Under the pieces are notes generated by a model that saw only the letters and a list, made by a program, of their open reading frames with translations, made no database searches and had not been told where the DNA came from. 64,000 nucleotides of DNA from assembly GCA_041398845.1 (NCBI GenBank), contig JAWKTZ010000010.1:186001-250000 (forward strand), written 5' to 3'. This document shows, one piece after another, positions 53,252 to 61,658 of the stretch (position 1 is the stretch's first letter; every line of letters starts with the position of its first letter). The translations under genes were made by a program, and so were the position numbers. The DNA comes from Fuerstiella sp041398845. GTDB taxonomy: Bacteria; Planctomycetota; Planctomycetia; Planctomycetales; Planctomycetaceae.

Positions 53252-53866
53252 TCAGACATCACACACTCTCGCCAGATTCTGGAATCTCACATACAGTTCG
53301 TGAAGCGAACTGCGAAGATCCGGCCCGAATTTCCGCAATAGTTCCTGTGCTGTTTCCTGAGTTACTGTGGGGACCGGACCCGATGATCGTCGAGCCCACG
53401 CGATCCGGGCGTTCGCCAGTTCATACAGTCGCTGCACATTTGTTCCGTACTGAACGTGGATCGTCTGGACGCGGCGACCGGCCCGCTGGAGTGACTTTGT
53501 AAAATCACGATGAGTTCCCAGAACCAGAGGGACTCGCTGTCGAAAAACCCGGACCTGTTGCCAGAGCGTCAGTCTCTGTGCTTCATCGATTAGAACCGGG
53601 TTGCCGACCGGCACTTTGATCCGCTGTCCTTCGGGAATGTGAACATATGCCGCGTTCGCAAACTGAGCTCGAATGGCCAGCAGATGCGTCGTCTTGCCAT
53701 ATCCTTTCTCACCGACAAACTGAACGGCAATGTGCGGATCGGTCAGTTCGAGAGTGATCGATTTCACATCCACTCGTGCCAGAGCAGTCCAGTCGGCCGC
53801 ACACAGTTCGCCAAAAGGATTCTGTCGCAGATTCAGATGAGCGTAGGGTAGTTGACACGGATCCAC
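53252..53866 (-). CDS. AAA-type P-loop ATPase (204 aa)
   Basis: Walker A is FVGEKGYGKTTHLLAI (51-66) and Walker B is NPVLIDEAQRL (89-99), an ASCE-type arrangement. LPYAHLNLRQNPFGE at the start is reminiscent of the short ExeA/TniB-like ATPases in which HLxLxxxPF begins the fold. No other domain is present. The protein is followed by the arrestin-like membrane protein, so it may work on or with it. Start is GTG at 53866. Function unknown. Confidence 0.8.
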   Translation of the reverse strand: MDPCQLPYAHLNLRQNPFGELCAADWTALARVDVKSITLELTDPHIAVQFVGEKGYGKTTHLLAIRAQFANAAYVHIPEGQRIKVPVGNPVLIDEAQRLTLWQQVRVFRQRVPLVLGTHRDFTKSLQRAGRRVQTIHVQYGTNVQRLYELANARIAWARRSSGPVPTVTQETAQELLRKFGPDLRSSLHELYVRFQNLARVCDV

Positions 53867-54002
53867 AGATTCTCCGGTCCTCAGCAGAAGAAAACATTCA
53901 TCCTGCCAACTGGGTTTGCAGAACGAAGGGCGTTGTCGGTATGCTTCATTGCAGTCTCAGGTCCAGCGAATGTTTCCTCACCACCCTCCGGAGCCTCTGA
54001 TT

Positions 54003-54485
54003 ATGAAAAAGTCACTGTTCACACTGTTGACGGCTTGTGCCGCACTTGCCTTTGTCGTTTCTGCAGGTCACGCAGAAGACGACAAGCCGAAGAAGAAAAA
54101 AGAAGTTACCACGACGACCTGTCCTGTGGCTGGCAAGGAAATCAAGATTGCTGACGCCAAAACGGTAGCTTACAAAGACGCTAAGGTCTACGTCTGCTGC
54201 GATAAGTGCAAAGCAAAAATGGAAGAAGACGCCAAGCCGTTTGCCGTCAAAGCCAACCAGCAACTGGTGCAGACAAGACAATACCGTCAGACCAAATGCC
54301 CACTTAGCGGCGGAGAAATCAACAAAGAACAGAAGACAAAAGTCGGAGCCACCATGGTGCGATTCTGCTGCGAAAAATGCAAAGGCAAAGTCGATGAAGC
54401 CAAAGGCGATGCTCAGTTGGAACTGGTCTTCAGTGACAAAGCGTTCGCACAGGGCTTCAAAGCCGCGAAGAAAAAATCTGAATAA
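54003..54485 (+). CDS. Secreted protein with two TRASH/YHS-like cysteine motifs (160 aa)
   Basis: A signal peptide (LFTLLTACAALAFVVSAGHA) is followed by a Lys-rich stretch and two similar modules: CPVAGKEI ... VYVCCDKCKAK (Cys40, 65, 66, 69) and CPLSGGEI ... VRFCCEKCKGK (Cys99, 122, 123, 126). The pattern of one cysteine, about 25 residues, then CCxxC resembles TRASH/YHS metal-binding domains. It is probably an extracytoplasmic metal-binding protein; the metal is unknown. GGAG precedes the ATG at 54003 and a strong terminator follows at 54517. Confidence 0.75.
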   Translation: MKKSLFTLLTACAALAFVVSAGHAEDDKPKKKKEVTTTTCPVAGKEIKIADAKTVAYKDAKVYVCCDKCKAKMEEDAKPFAVKANQQLVQTRQYRQTKCPLSGGEINKEQKTKVGATMVRFCCEKCKGKVDEAKGDAQLELVFSDKAFAQGFKAAKKKSE

Positions 54486-54516
54486 TCTTCGGCAGACAAC
54501 TGGAAACCGTCACAGG

Positions 54517-54544
54517 GGCGTTCGATTGATCGAACGCCTTTTTT
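54517..54544 (+). terminator. Intrinsic terminator after the metal-binding protein gene
   Basis: A perfect ten-base stem GGCGTTCGAT / ATCGAACGCC closes a tight two-base loop (effectively four with fraying), followed by six T residues at 54539-54544. It lies about 30 bases after the stop codon at 54485. Confidence 0.85.
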
Positions 54545-54588
54545 ATGTCATCCCATCTGATTCACCGGACCAGGTCATTACGAAATCC

Positions 54589-54984
54589 ATGATGATCGAA
54601 AAAACGGCCGCGAACTTTTCTGCTCATGTTCATGAACTGGGCAAAGTGACCGTATTCTATATTCCATCCCACAAACTGGACGACCCTCGTTACTTCAACG
54701 GCTCACAGACGGCGCGCATGGTGACTCATGACTTCCTGATGGAACGCTATCGCGCGTACACACAGTCACCCACTCCGGTAAAAGGCTACTGGGCCGACCA
54801 GCATGGCGTCATGGTTCACGATGTCATGGAACGCTTTGAAGTGTCCTTCGGAAGCGAATCAGAATTCAACCGCCTGATCGAATTCCTGGTCGACATGTGC
54901 GTTCGACTGACTGAAGACGCCATCTACGTCACGCGAGGAGAACGCAGCTTTCTGGTGCAGCGACTTCCCGATAACCGGTCGTAG
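54589..54984 (+). CDS. Hypothetical protein (131 aa)
   Basis: I do not recognise this family. The start ATGATG at 54589 is after the terminator, so it has its own promoter or is weakly expressed. The product looks soluble and well mixed in composition, with strand-rich VTVFYIPSHKLDDPRYFN and helical HDVMERFEVSFGSESEFNRL. No signal peptide, Cys motif or membrane segment is visible. The frame extends further upstream without a stop, but those upstream codons overlap the previous gene. Confidence 0.6.
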   Translation: MMIEKTAANFSAHVHELGKVTVFYIPSHKLDDPRYFNGSQTARMVTHDFLMERYRAYTQSPTPVKGYWADQHGVMVHDVMERFEVSFGSESEFNRLIEFLVDMCVRLTEDAIYVTRGERSFLVQRLPDNRS

Positions 54985-54988
54985 CACA

Positions 54989-56326
54989 TCAGGCAAGCAG
55001 TTCCTGAATCACGCCGGTGGAATCCTGAAATTCCGAACCCGCATCAACACCGGCTCGATCCAGCATGGTATGCCAGACGCAGGACAGCGGAGTTTGTTCC
55101 GGCAATCGTAAATGGCCCTGGTGCTGCACACCTGCCGCCTTGCCGCCGAACAGGCACGTGGGCAACCGGTCTTTGGAATGGCCGATCCCCATGCCGCTGC
55201 TGAAGCCCAGCAACGTGTGGTCCAGCAAGGTGGAACCATCCGGTTGTTTCATGGATTTCAGGCGGTCCAGAAAGTACCCCCACTGTTGCATATAGATGCG
55301 GTCGACTTTCGCCAGTTCGGCAAGATTCTTCGGGTCGTTGCCGTGATGAGTCAGTTCGTGGAACCCTTTGCTCACGCCGAATTCCGGAAACGACCCGCCC
55401 GCACTTTCCTGTCGCACCACGTATGTGATGACTCGGGTGGAATCGCTTACGTACGCCAGAACAATCAGGTCGTAAGCCATTTTGGCGTACCTGTCATACG
55501 AAAACTGACCGGCTGGCATGTGGACCTGGCAGCTTTCTGAAAAGTCACTCATGCCCGTCGTGTCGACAGCAGGTTTGGGCTTCACGTTCCAGTCGATGTC
55601 ACGTTCCAGTTGCTGTTCCACTTCGCGAACGCTCGTGAGGTATTCATCCAGCTTGATGCCGTCCTGTTTGCCAACCTGCCGTTCCAGACGTTTGGCGTCT
55701 TCCATGACCACATCCAGAATGCTGCGTCGCTGGCGGAAGCCTCTTTCTCGAAGTTCTTTTTCGGCCGGTCCGTCGACCTTGAACAGTCGGTTGAACAGCA
55801 CATGAGGATCGTTTTCGGACGCCAGAGGAACTCCGTTGCGGTTCCATGACAGTGTCCTGAGGTTGCCCCCAAATCCGGTGCCTCGCTCGACGCACATCTG
55901 CAGCGACGGAAAACGAGTTTCCCGACCGAGCTGTTCCGCTGCGATCTGATCCATTGACACGGAGTTCCTGATTGCCCCGTTGTCTTTGGCTTTGACGCCG
56001 GTTGAAAACGTATAGTCGCCATCATGGCCACCGCCGTGTTTCAAAAACGTTCCAGAGAAAACCGTAAAGTCGTCTCTGTGCTTCTCCAGAACCCTGAGCG
56101 TTGGCGACAGGGTATAGTTGCGGCCTTCGTCCTGCGGTTCAAATTCCCGCATATTCATGCCGGTGCCGAAATAGAACAGCCCCAGACGTTTCGGCGTCGA
56201 CGCAGCAACGCTGACAGCATTCGCAGTTTGCGGCAACATGGCTTCCAGCAGCGGGAGTGCCATCACTCCGCCTGTCCCGCGAAGAACCGTGCGTCGAGAA
56301 ATCTGTCTGGCATGCGTGTTTGGCAT
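54989..56326 (-). CDS. DUF1552 secreted protein, second copy
   Basis: Start at 56326 gives ISRRTVLRGTGGVMALPLLE, a Tat-like signal; an ATG at 56422 that begins one base after the previous stop is an alternative but would place 32 extra residues before the signal. Conserved blocks include RLGLFYFGTGMNMREFEPQ, DFTVFSGTFLKHGG, YLTSVREVEQQLERDI and LLGFSSGMGIGHSKDRL, as in the DUF1552 protein at 22274. It follows the second DUF1592-type gene and so repeats the pairing seen at 22-25 kb. Confidence 0.88.
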   Translation of the reverse strand: MPNTHARQISRRTVLRGTGGVMALPLLEAMLPQTANAVSVAASTPKRLGLFYFGTGMNMREFEPQDEGRNYTLSPTLRVLEKHRDDFTVFSGTFLKHGGGHDGDYTFSTGVKAKDNGAIRNSVSMDQIAAEQLGRETRFPSLQMCVERGTGFGGNLRTLSWNRNGVPLASENDPHVLFNRLFKVDGPAEKELRERGFRQRRSILDVVMEDAKRLERQVGKQDGIKLDEYLTSVREVEQQLERDIDWNVKPKPAVDTTGMSDFSESCQVHMPAGQFSYDRYAKMAYDLIVLAYVSDSTRVITYVVRQESAGGSFPEFGVSKGFHELTHHGNDPKNLAELAKVDRIYMQQWGYFLDRLKSMKQPDGSTLLDHTLLGFSSGMGIGHSKDRLPTCLFGGKAAGVQHQGHLRLPEQTPLSCVWHTMLDRAGVDAGSEFQDSTGVIQELLA

Positions 56327-56423
56327 TTTTCGAAGACCAAGAGTGGAGAGCGGAAAGCCGATGTCAAAATCATGCAGATCGCCGCTTTCCGCGTTCAGCT
56401 TTCCGCTATTGTCTTTGTCCATC

Positions 56424-58937
56424 CTACTTCGTTCGAAACGCGTCCGAAAGCACAATTCCTTCGATCAGGCTTTGCAAAGTCTGGTTGTTGGCTTTCATGT
56501 GTTTCACCAGCCCGTCGATCGTTGTGCGGTCGCTCGGTTCGACAATGCGGCCCAGCGCATATGTAAACAGCTTTTCGCTGAGTCCTCGCAGAAATCGATC
56601 GCTCTGGTCACGGAGCGCGGCGCGGAATTCTTCGATAGTGGTGAAGGTAACGCCATTGGGTAGAGTTCCGCTGGCGTCAACGACTGCTTCATCGGGCCAC
56701 CAGCCTCGTTCACCGTCCTGTTTTGTCCGCCACTGGCCAACGACGTTGAAGTTTTCCAGCGCCAGGCCATAAGGATCCAGTGTGCGGTGACAGCTTGCAC
56801 ACGCGGGAATGGTGCGGTGCTGGTCGAGTCGCTGCCGCACGGTCAGGTTTTCGCCCTGAACGTTAGGTTCGACCTCGCCCACATTCGGCGGCGGTGGTTT
56901 GGGAGGATCATTGAACAGCACGTCCAGAACATACTTGCCGCGTTCCACCGGCTTGGTGCGATTGCCGTCACTGCCAAATTTGTGAACGGCCGCCATCGTG
57001 GTCAATCCTCCTCGATGAGAATCCGCAGGCAAAGCGCCCCTGGTAAATTCACGGCCCTGAACTCCATCGATGCCGTAGTATCGGGCCAGAGGTTCGTTGG
57101 CCATCGTCCAGTCGCTGTCCAGAAAATCCAGCACGCTGCCACCGGTGTTCAGAATGTGCCGGAAGAACTCCAGCGGCTCCGCATTGATGGCTTCATTCAG
57201 TCCGGCGTTGCGGGTGCTGTAGAAATCGCGATACAGATTACGGTCCACAGCAAAACGGTCGAATTCATCTGCCTTTAGCCACTGCCGCGCAAACCCATCC
57301 ACCAATGCGGTGGCGCGATCATCGTTGAGCATGCGGTGGACGTGCCGCAGAAGCTGATCAACGCTTTGTAACTCGCCGTTGTCGGCTGCAATGCGAAGCT
57401 GTTCATCAGGAATGGAACTCCACAGGAACAGACTCAGACGAAACGCCAGTTCGTGGCCGGTGAGCTGACGCGGGCCGTCGTCAGCGGTGAGACTTCGGTC
57501 CGGCGCGGATTCGTTCACCAGCAGAAACTCCGGGCTGCACAGCATGGCGATCAGGCCCGATTTCACGGCGTCCGGGAATGTCTCGCCATGGTGCTGTTCG
57601 CTGGTGATCATTTTGGCAATGCGATCCACCTCGGTGTCATCGACCGGGCGGCGGAAGGCAATCGGCAGCAGGCGGGCAACGATTTCCCGCGCATATGCGG
57701 GGCCGAATTCGCTTTGATTCAGGCCGCGATGAAACACCACCTGCGTGCTGCGCGGGGGCCATTGATCGTACAGCGGCCCTTCCAGTTCAATCCAGTCGAA
57801 CAGGATACGCGGCATATGATCGGTGGTTCGGGAATCCGGATGTTCGCGGCCCTGATTGGGAAAACCCTGAGCTCCCATTTGAGCTCGCAGGCGTCCTGCC
57901 CGCTGTGCGTCGCCGCCGGTAATCGCCGCGTCAGCCGCTCGATTCAGGTCACTGAAATGGTAATTGACCGTCCCGAACGGCGGAGCGTCTTCGAACTGAA
58001 TACCGATTTCATCACTCCCCGGCACATCAAACGCGCGTTCCACTTCGATCACTTCCGGAGCGTCCAGCGTGCCGGGAACTTTGCCGAAATAGATGTCGCC
58101 ATCACCGCCACGACTGATTCGCATATACAAGGCCTCGCGGTCCTTTGCATCGGCACCCACACGAACGCGCAGCCTGTAGCGACCCCGGACGGGAATCAGT
58201 TGACCGTTCCATGGATGCCGCAGGTTGTCGTCCGACCGCATCCCCTGCGACATCGTGATGATGCCGGTGTCGGTAACAATCGTTGTGCGAGATTCCTTGA
58301 TATAGCCGATGCCGCCGTCGATCTCTTCGTATTCCATGCGATTGCGGCGAGTCGGCACGGGAGGCGGGCCGGTGATGACGGCTTTGTCTGCCACGATCGA
58401 CGCAATCTCAAAGTACTTCTCCATCAACGAAGGATCCAGGAGCAGCGCCTTGCTCACTTTGTCGAAGCCGTTCAGTGTTCCGTCCGGTGGCAGCAAATCA
58501 CGCGGTCCTTCGCCGGGAAGGAACTCCACCGCCAGCAGATCTCGCACGATATTGGCGTACTCGCTGCGGTTGAGTCGCCGCATCAGAACTCGGCCACCGG
58601 TGCTCTTCGCCTGCATGGCCGCGTCGCGCAATTCCGTGGCGATCCAGTCGGTTGTTTGTTCGATGAGTTCAACGGGGGGCTGGGCTTCACCATCCGGCGG
58701 CATTTCGCCAAGGTTCAGATTGTCCATGACTTCGATCCACTTTGCGGCGGTTTGTGAATCGGAAAAATTCGCTTCGAGAGTATCCAGTCGCAGATCACCT
58801 TCCCGAGTTTTTGACCCATGGCAGGCGATGCAATGCGTTTTGATGAGTGTCGTGACGGCACCGGGCAGCTCAGCGAGCGAAGTTGGCGAAGAGACGGCCA
58901 CGGAAAGCATCAGGATGATGAGAGATTGCGATTTCAT
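56424..58937 (-). CDS. DUF1592/DUF1588/DUF1587/DUF1585 cytochrome-like protein, second copy
   Basis: Longer than the copy at 23670 (837 residues). A signal peptide (LIILMLSVAVSSPTSLA) leads to THCIACHGSKTREGDLRLD, with CxxCH. LMRRLNRSEYANIVRDLLAV is DUF1587. An inserted beta-rich region (GRYRLRVRVGADAKDREALY, about residues 250-300) is probably a carbohydrate-binding-like module not present in the first copy. LAFRLSLFLWSSIPDEQL is DUF1592, GLTTMAAVHKFGSDGNRTKP and PPKPPPPNVGEVEP belong to DUF1588, and a second CASCHRTLDPYGLALENF is present. Confidence 0.92.
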   Translation of the reverse strand: MKSQSLIILMLSVAVSSPTSLAELPGAVTTLIKTHCIACHGSKTREGDLRLDTLEANFSDSQTAAKWIEVMDNLNLGEMPPDGEAQPPVELIEQTTDWIATELRDAAMQAKSTGGRVLMRRLNRSEYANIVRDLLAVEFLPGEGPRDLLPPDGTLNGFDKVSKALLLDPSLMEKYFEIASIVADKAVITGPPPVPTRRNRMEYEEIDGGIGYIKESRTTIVTDTGIITMSQGMRSDDNLRHPWNGQLIPVRGRYRLRVRVGADAKDREALYMRISRGGDGDIYFGKVPGTLDAPEVIEVERAFDVPGSDEIGIQFEDAPPFGTVNYHFSDLNRAADAAITGGDAQRAGRLRAQMGAQGFPNQGREHPDSRTTDHMPRILFDWIELEGPLYDQWPPRSTQVVFHRGLNQSEFGPAYAREIVARLLPIAFRRPVDDTEVDRIAKMITSEQHHGETFPDAVKSGLIAMLCSPEFLLVNESAPDRSLTADDGPRQLTGHELAFRLSLFLWSSIPDEQLRIAADNGELQSVDQLLRHVHRMLNDDRATALVDGFARQWLKADEFDRFAVDRNLYRDFYSTRNAGLNEAINAEPLEFFRHILNTGGSVLDFLDSDWTMANEPLARYYGIDGVQGREFTRGALPADSHRGGLTTMAAVHKFGSDGNRTKPVERGKYVLDVLFNDPPKPPPPNVGEVEPNVQGENLTVRQRLDQHRTIPACASCHRTLDPYGLALENFNVVGQWRTKQDGERGWWPDEAVVDASGTLPNGVTFTTIEEFRAALRDQSDRFLRGLSEKLFTYALGRIVEPSDRTTIDGLVKHMKANNQTLQSLIEGIVLSDAFRTK

Positions 58938-59085
58938 GCGTTTCGTAGCTCGATCTCTCTGAGTCGAGCAGCTCAGGGGAATTCAGAGGTGTTTCGGCCA
59001 GGGCGTTCGTGATGTTCGTCGTGAGCTGTTTTCGAGAGTTGTCGGGTCTATGCGATTCGAAATTGCTTGACTCACAGAGAGCAAG

Positions 59086-61515
59086 TTACGGGGTCCAGTC
59101 GACGGTGTACACGATCACGTTGGTCTTCGGCATCCGCTTTTTCAGTTCGTTCATTTTCTCCTCAGTCATCTGAGTATCGTTGCGCGGCAGCCAAAGTTCC
59201 GTCAGCCAGACCGCTGGTTCCATTTTCATTAAACCGTCGTTGGTCAGAGCGGCCGCAGGCTGGATACCCCGCTGAGCCAGCCTCAGTTTTTTCAGCGATT
59301 TCACCCGCGATAAATACTCAAAGGCGACATCGGTCAGGCCAGGTGTCAGTAATGTCAGGTCCTGGAGTTCGGGAAGGTTGACCAGGGATCTCAGGCCGGA
59401 ACCAGTGATGTTTTTGGACTGAATGGTCAGTCGTTTCAGCCGATTGATGCGTCCGAGCGCGACGACGCCGGTGTCGGTGATGCGATGGCAATGCAATTGC
59501 AGTTCCTGAATGGAAAATGCCTGAGACAAGTGCTGAAGTCCGACATCGGTCAGGTCATCGGTGACGATGCGAACATCTTCAATGCGCGGGATTGATGCGA
59601 TTGCGGTCGCCGCCCGATCACCGGCATGAGTGTCTGTCAGATTCAGTGAGCGAAGTTTCTGCAGTCCGGCCAGCACCGCAAAATCGTCGTCCGCGAAACC
59701 GGTGCAGCGATCAAGATGAAGCCGTTGCAGGTTGCTCAGTCCGGAAATGACGTCCAGGCTGCTTCCCGTCAGGCCGCCCTGCCCGTCCAGTTGCAGTTGT
59801 TGCAGCCGAGGAAACTTCGCCAGATGAACAGTGTGATGATCCGTCAGCGTGCCATCGTGTCCATACATCGCGGTCGAACTCAATGACGTCAGCGGGCAGC
59901 CGACGAACGCTTCGAGAAACAGTCCCGTGGCTTCGTTTTCGTAAACATGCAGCGTCCGAAGCTGACGATTGCCGCTCAACTGAGCAATTCCGCTGTCTTT
60001 CAGTCCGCCCGCAGTGCCGAAGCATTCGAATTCAACAAGCGACGTCAATCCGTTCAACATCGCAAGCTCGCGATCAGTCAGCGGCGAGCTGCGAGGAAAC
60101 TTCAGCACTTCCAGTTGTGCGAGCCGATTCAACGGCGACAGGTCGATCGTTGTCGGATCGAAGTCGCTCGCAATTTCCAGCGACTTCAAAGTGCTCAGCG
60201 AGGCAACGGTATTGATGCTCGCCTGAGACAACCGACCATCGCGTTTTCGCCATGCGATACGAACTCGCTCAAGATCCGGCAGCCGTTGCAGGTTGATCAG
60301 GGCTGCCTCGTCAAAACTCTCACCTTCGAATCGCACTTCCAGATCCAGACCACGTGATGAATACACCTTGCCGCCAGCCGCTTTCACTGCAGCCACCGCA
60401 GCCTGTTCTGCCGTGTACATCTCGCGAGCTGTTGTCGATACGTTTGCGTCCGCGTCACGAGCAATGCGGAAGCCAATATAGCACGCAGCATCTTCACGAT
60501 CCCAGTACGTGCGGCTGGCCGAACGACAGATCAGATCTCCGTTGTACCAGCTTCCGCCACGAATGGTGTGAAAGTTGTTGGCGGGTGTCTGAGGGCGATT
60601 GGTGTTGACCGGATCAACGGCCGTTCTGTTAGGTTGATCGTAGCGCGGCTTCTCGAAATCCTTGTACACCGTATCCAGCCACAGATCTTCGCACCATTCC
60701 CAAACGTTGCCATGCATATCGTGCAGGGCAAAGGCATTGGCTTCGTAGCTCTTCACCGGAGCCGTAAACACATACCCGTCTTCCGGATCGTTGTCAAAAT
60801 CCAGCAACCATTGGCGTTCGGCCGCGTGTTTGCGATGACGCTCAAGTTCGACATTGCCGAGGTTTCCGTATTGATGCACAACACCTTTCGCCTTGTCGCC
60901 AAACGAAAACCATGTTGACGTTCCGGCCCGACATGCGAATTCCCATTCCGCTTCTGTTGGCAATCGATAATGGGCGCCATCCTTTTCACTCAGCCATTCA
61001 CAATAGGCCTTCGCATCCGCCCAGCTCACGCCGACCACCGGATGATTGCCCTTCTGCGGGAAACCCGGATTCTTCCATGTAAACTTCGCGTCGCGAAGAA
61101 AGTCGTACGATTGGTACAGCGGTTTATCGGGCGGTGTTGGTTCCCAGCCGACCATTTCTGTCTGCTGCCGTTCGGCTGACGTTTTGTAACCCGCAGATGT
61201 CACGAACTCAGCGAACTGATCCACCGTCACTTCGGTTTCGGCTAGATAGAACGGCTTCGTAATCCATGTCACATGAGCTGGATCTTCGGCGTTGCCGTAG
61301 AATTGTCCGGTGGTTGACAGCGGGAAGGCTTTCTGCAGAGTACGTTCGCCGCCCGATGTTCCCTGGACAAAGCGGCCGCCGTGCATCAGCCGCAGCGTGG
61401 TGCCTGAAGAATCCTGAATCGCTTCCTGAGCACCAGCCGTTGCCACCAGCGCCAGCAACGCAATCCACATTCGCACAGACGACAGGGACCGCAGAGGTTG
61501 ACATTGGTTGTTCAC
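59086..61515 (-). CDS. FGE/SUMF1-fold protein with C-terminal LRR-like repeats (809 aa)
   Basis: The signal peptide (MWIALLALVATAGA) is followed by an FGE/SUMF1 domain: MHGGRFVQGTSGGERT, FYLAETEVTVDQFAEFV, HPVVGVSWADAKAYCEWLSE, YRLPTEAEWEFACRAGTST, HDMHGNVWEWCEDLW and IRGGSWYNGDLICRSASR. In the last, the second catalytic cysteine (LIC) is present, but Asn stands where the other active-site Cys of true formylglycine enzymes lies. From about residue 375 it is leucine-rich-repeat-like (LKSLEIASDFDPTTIDLSPL, LRTLHVYENEATG, LQRLHLDRCTGF). Likely a secreted binding protein and not an FGE. Start GTG 61515 after GGGGAA. Confidence 0.88.
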   Translation of the reverse strand: MNNQCQPLRSLSSVRMWIALLALVATAGAQEAIQDSSGTTLRLMHGGRFVQGTSGGERTLQKAFPLSTTGQFYGNAEDPAHVTWITKPFYLAETEVTVDQFAEFVTSAGYKTSAERQQTEMVGWEPTPPDKPLYQSYDFLRDAKFTWKNPGFPQKGNHPVVGVSWADAKAYCEWLSEKDGAHYRLPTEAEWEFACRAGTSTWFSFGDKAKGVVHQYGNLGNVELERHRKHAAERQWLLDFDNDPEDGYVFTAPVKSYEANAFALHDMHGNVWEWCEDLWLDTVYKDFEKPRYDQPNRTAVDPVNTNRPQTPANNFHTIRGGSWYNGDLICRSASRTYWDREDAACYIGFRIARDADANVSTTAREMYTAEQAAVAAVKAAGGKVYSSRGLDLEVRFEGESFDEAALINLQRLPDLERVRIAWRKRDGRLSQASINTVASLSTLKSLEIASDFDPTTIDLSPLNRLAQLEVLKFPRSSPLTDRELAMLNGLTSLVEFECFGTAGGLKDSGIAQLSGNRQLRTLHVYENEATGLFLEAFVGCPLTSLSSTAMYGHDGTLTDHHTVHLAKFPRLQQLQLDGQGGLTGSSLDVISGLSNLQRLHLDRCTGFADDDFAVLAGLQKLRSLNLTDTHAGDRAATAIASIPRIEDVRIVTDDLTDVGLQHLSQAFSIQELQLHCHRITDTGVVALGRINRLKRLTIQSKNITGSGLRSLVNLPELQDLTLLTPGLTDVAFEYLSRVKSLKKLRLAQRGIQPAAALTNDGLMKMEPAVWLTELWLPRNDTQMTEEKMNELKKRMPKTNVIVYTVDWTP

Positions 61516-61546
61516 TGAATATTCCCCGGCATTCCGCTGACTGATA

Positions 61547-61645
61547 GAGGCTATCTGAAAAAGGGGTCTGACCCTCTCCGGGCAGCCTTTTTGACTGTCA
61601 TTTTGCTGACCTCCAAAGGGTCAGCCCCCTTTTTCACATAGCCTC
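61547..61645. repeat. 99-bp inverted-repeat element, REP/MITE-like
   Basis: The left arm (61547-61576) and the reverse complement of the right arm (61615-61645) match at 27 of 30 positions, with mismatches at positions 9, 21 and 30. The core GAGGCTAT and TGAAAAAGGGG are identical in both. The two arms flank about 38 bases. No transposase is near. It sits between two minus-strand genes and could form a large hairpin in transcripts. Confidence 0.7.
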
Positions 61646-61658
61646 GAGGTCACGTCGC

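Noticed and set aside
57453..58757. Plus-strand frame of 434 codons opposite the second DUF1592 gene
   Set aside because: Antisense shadow in a GC-rich codon-biased gene.
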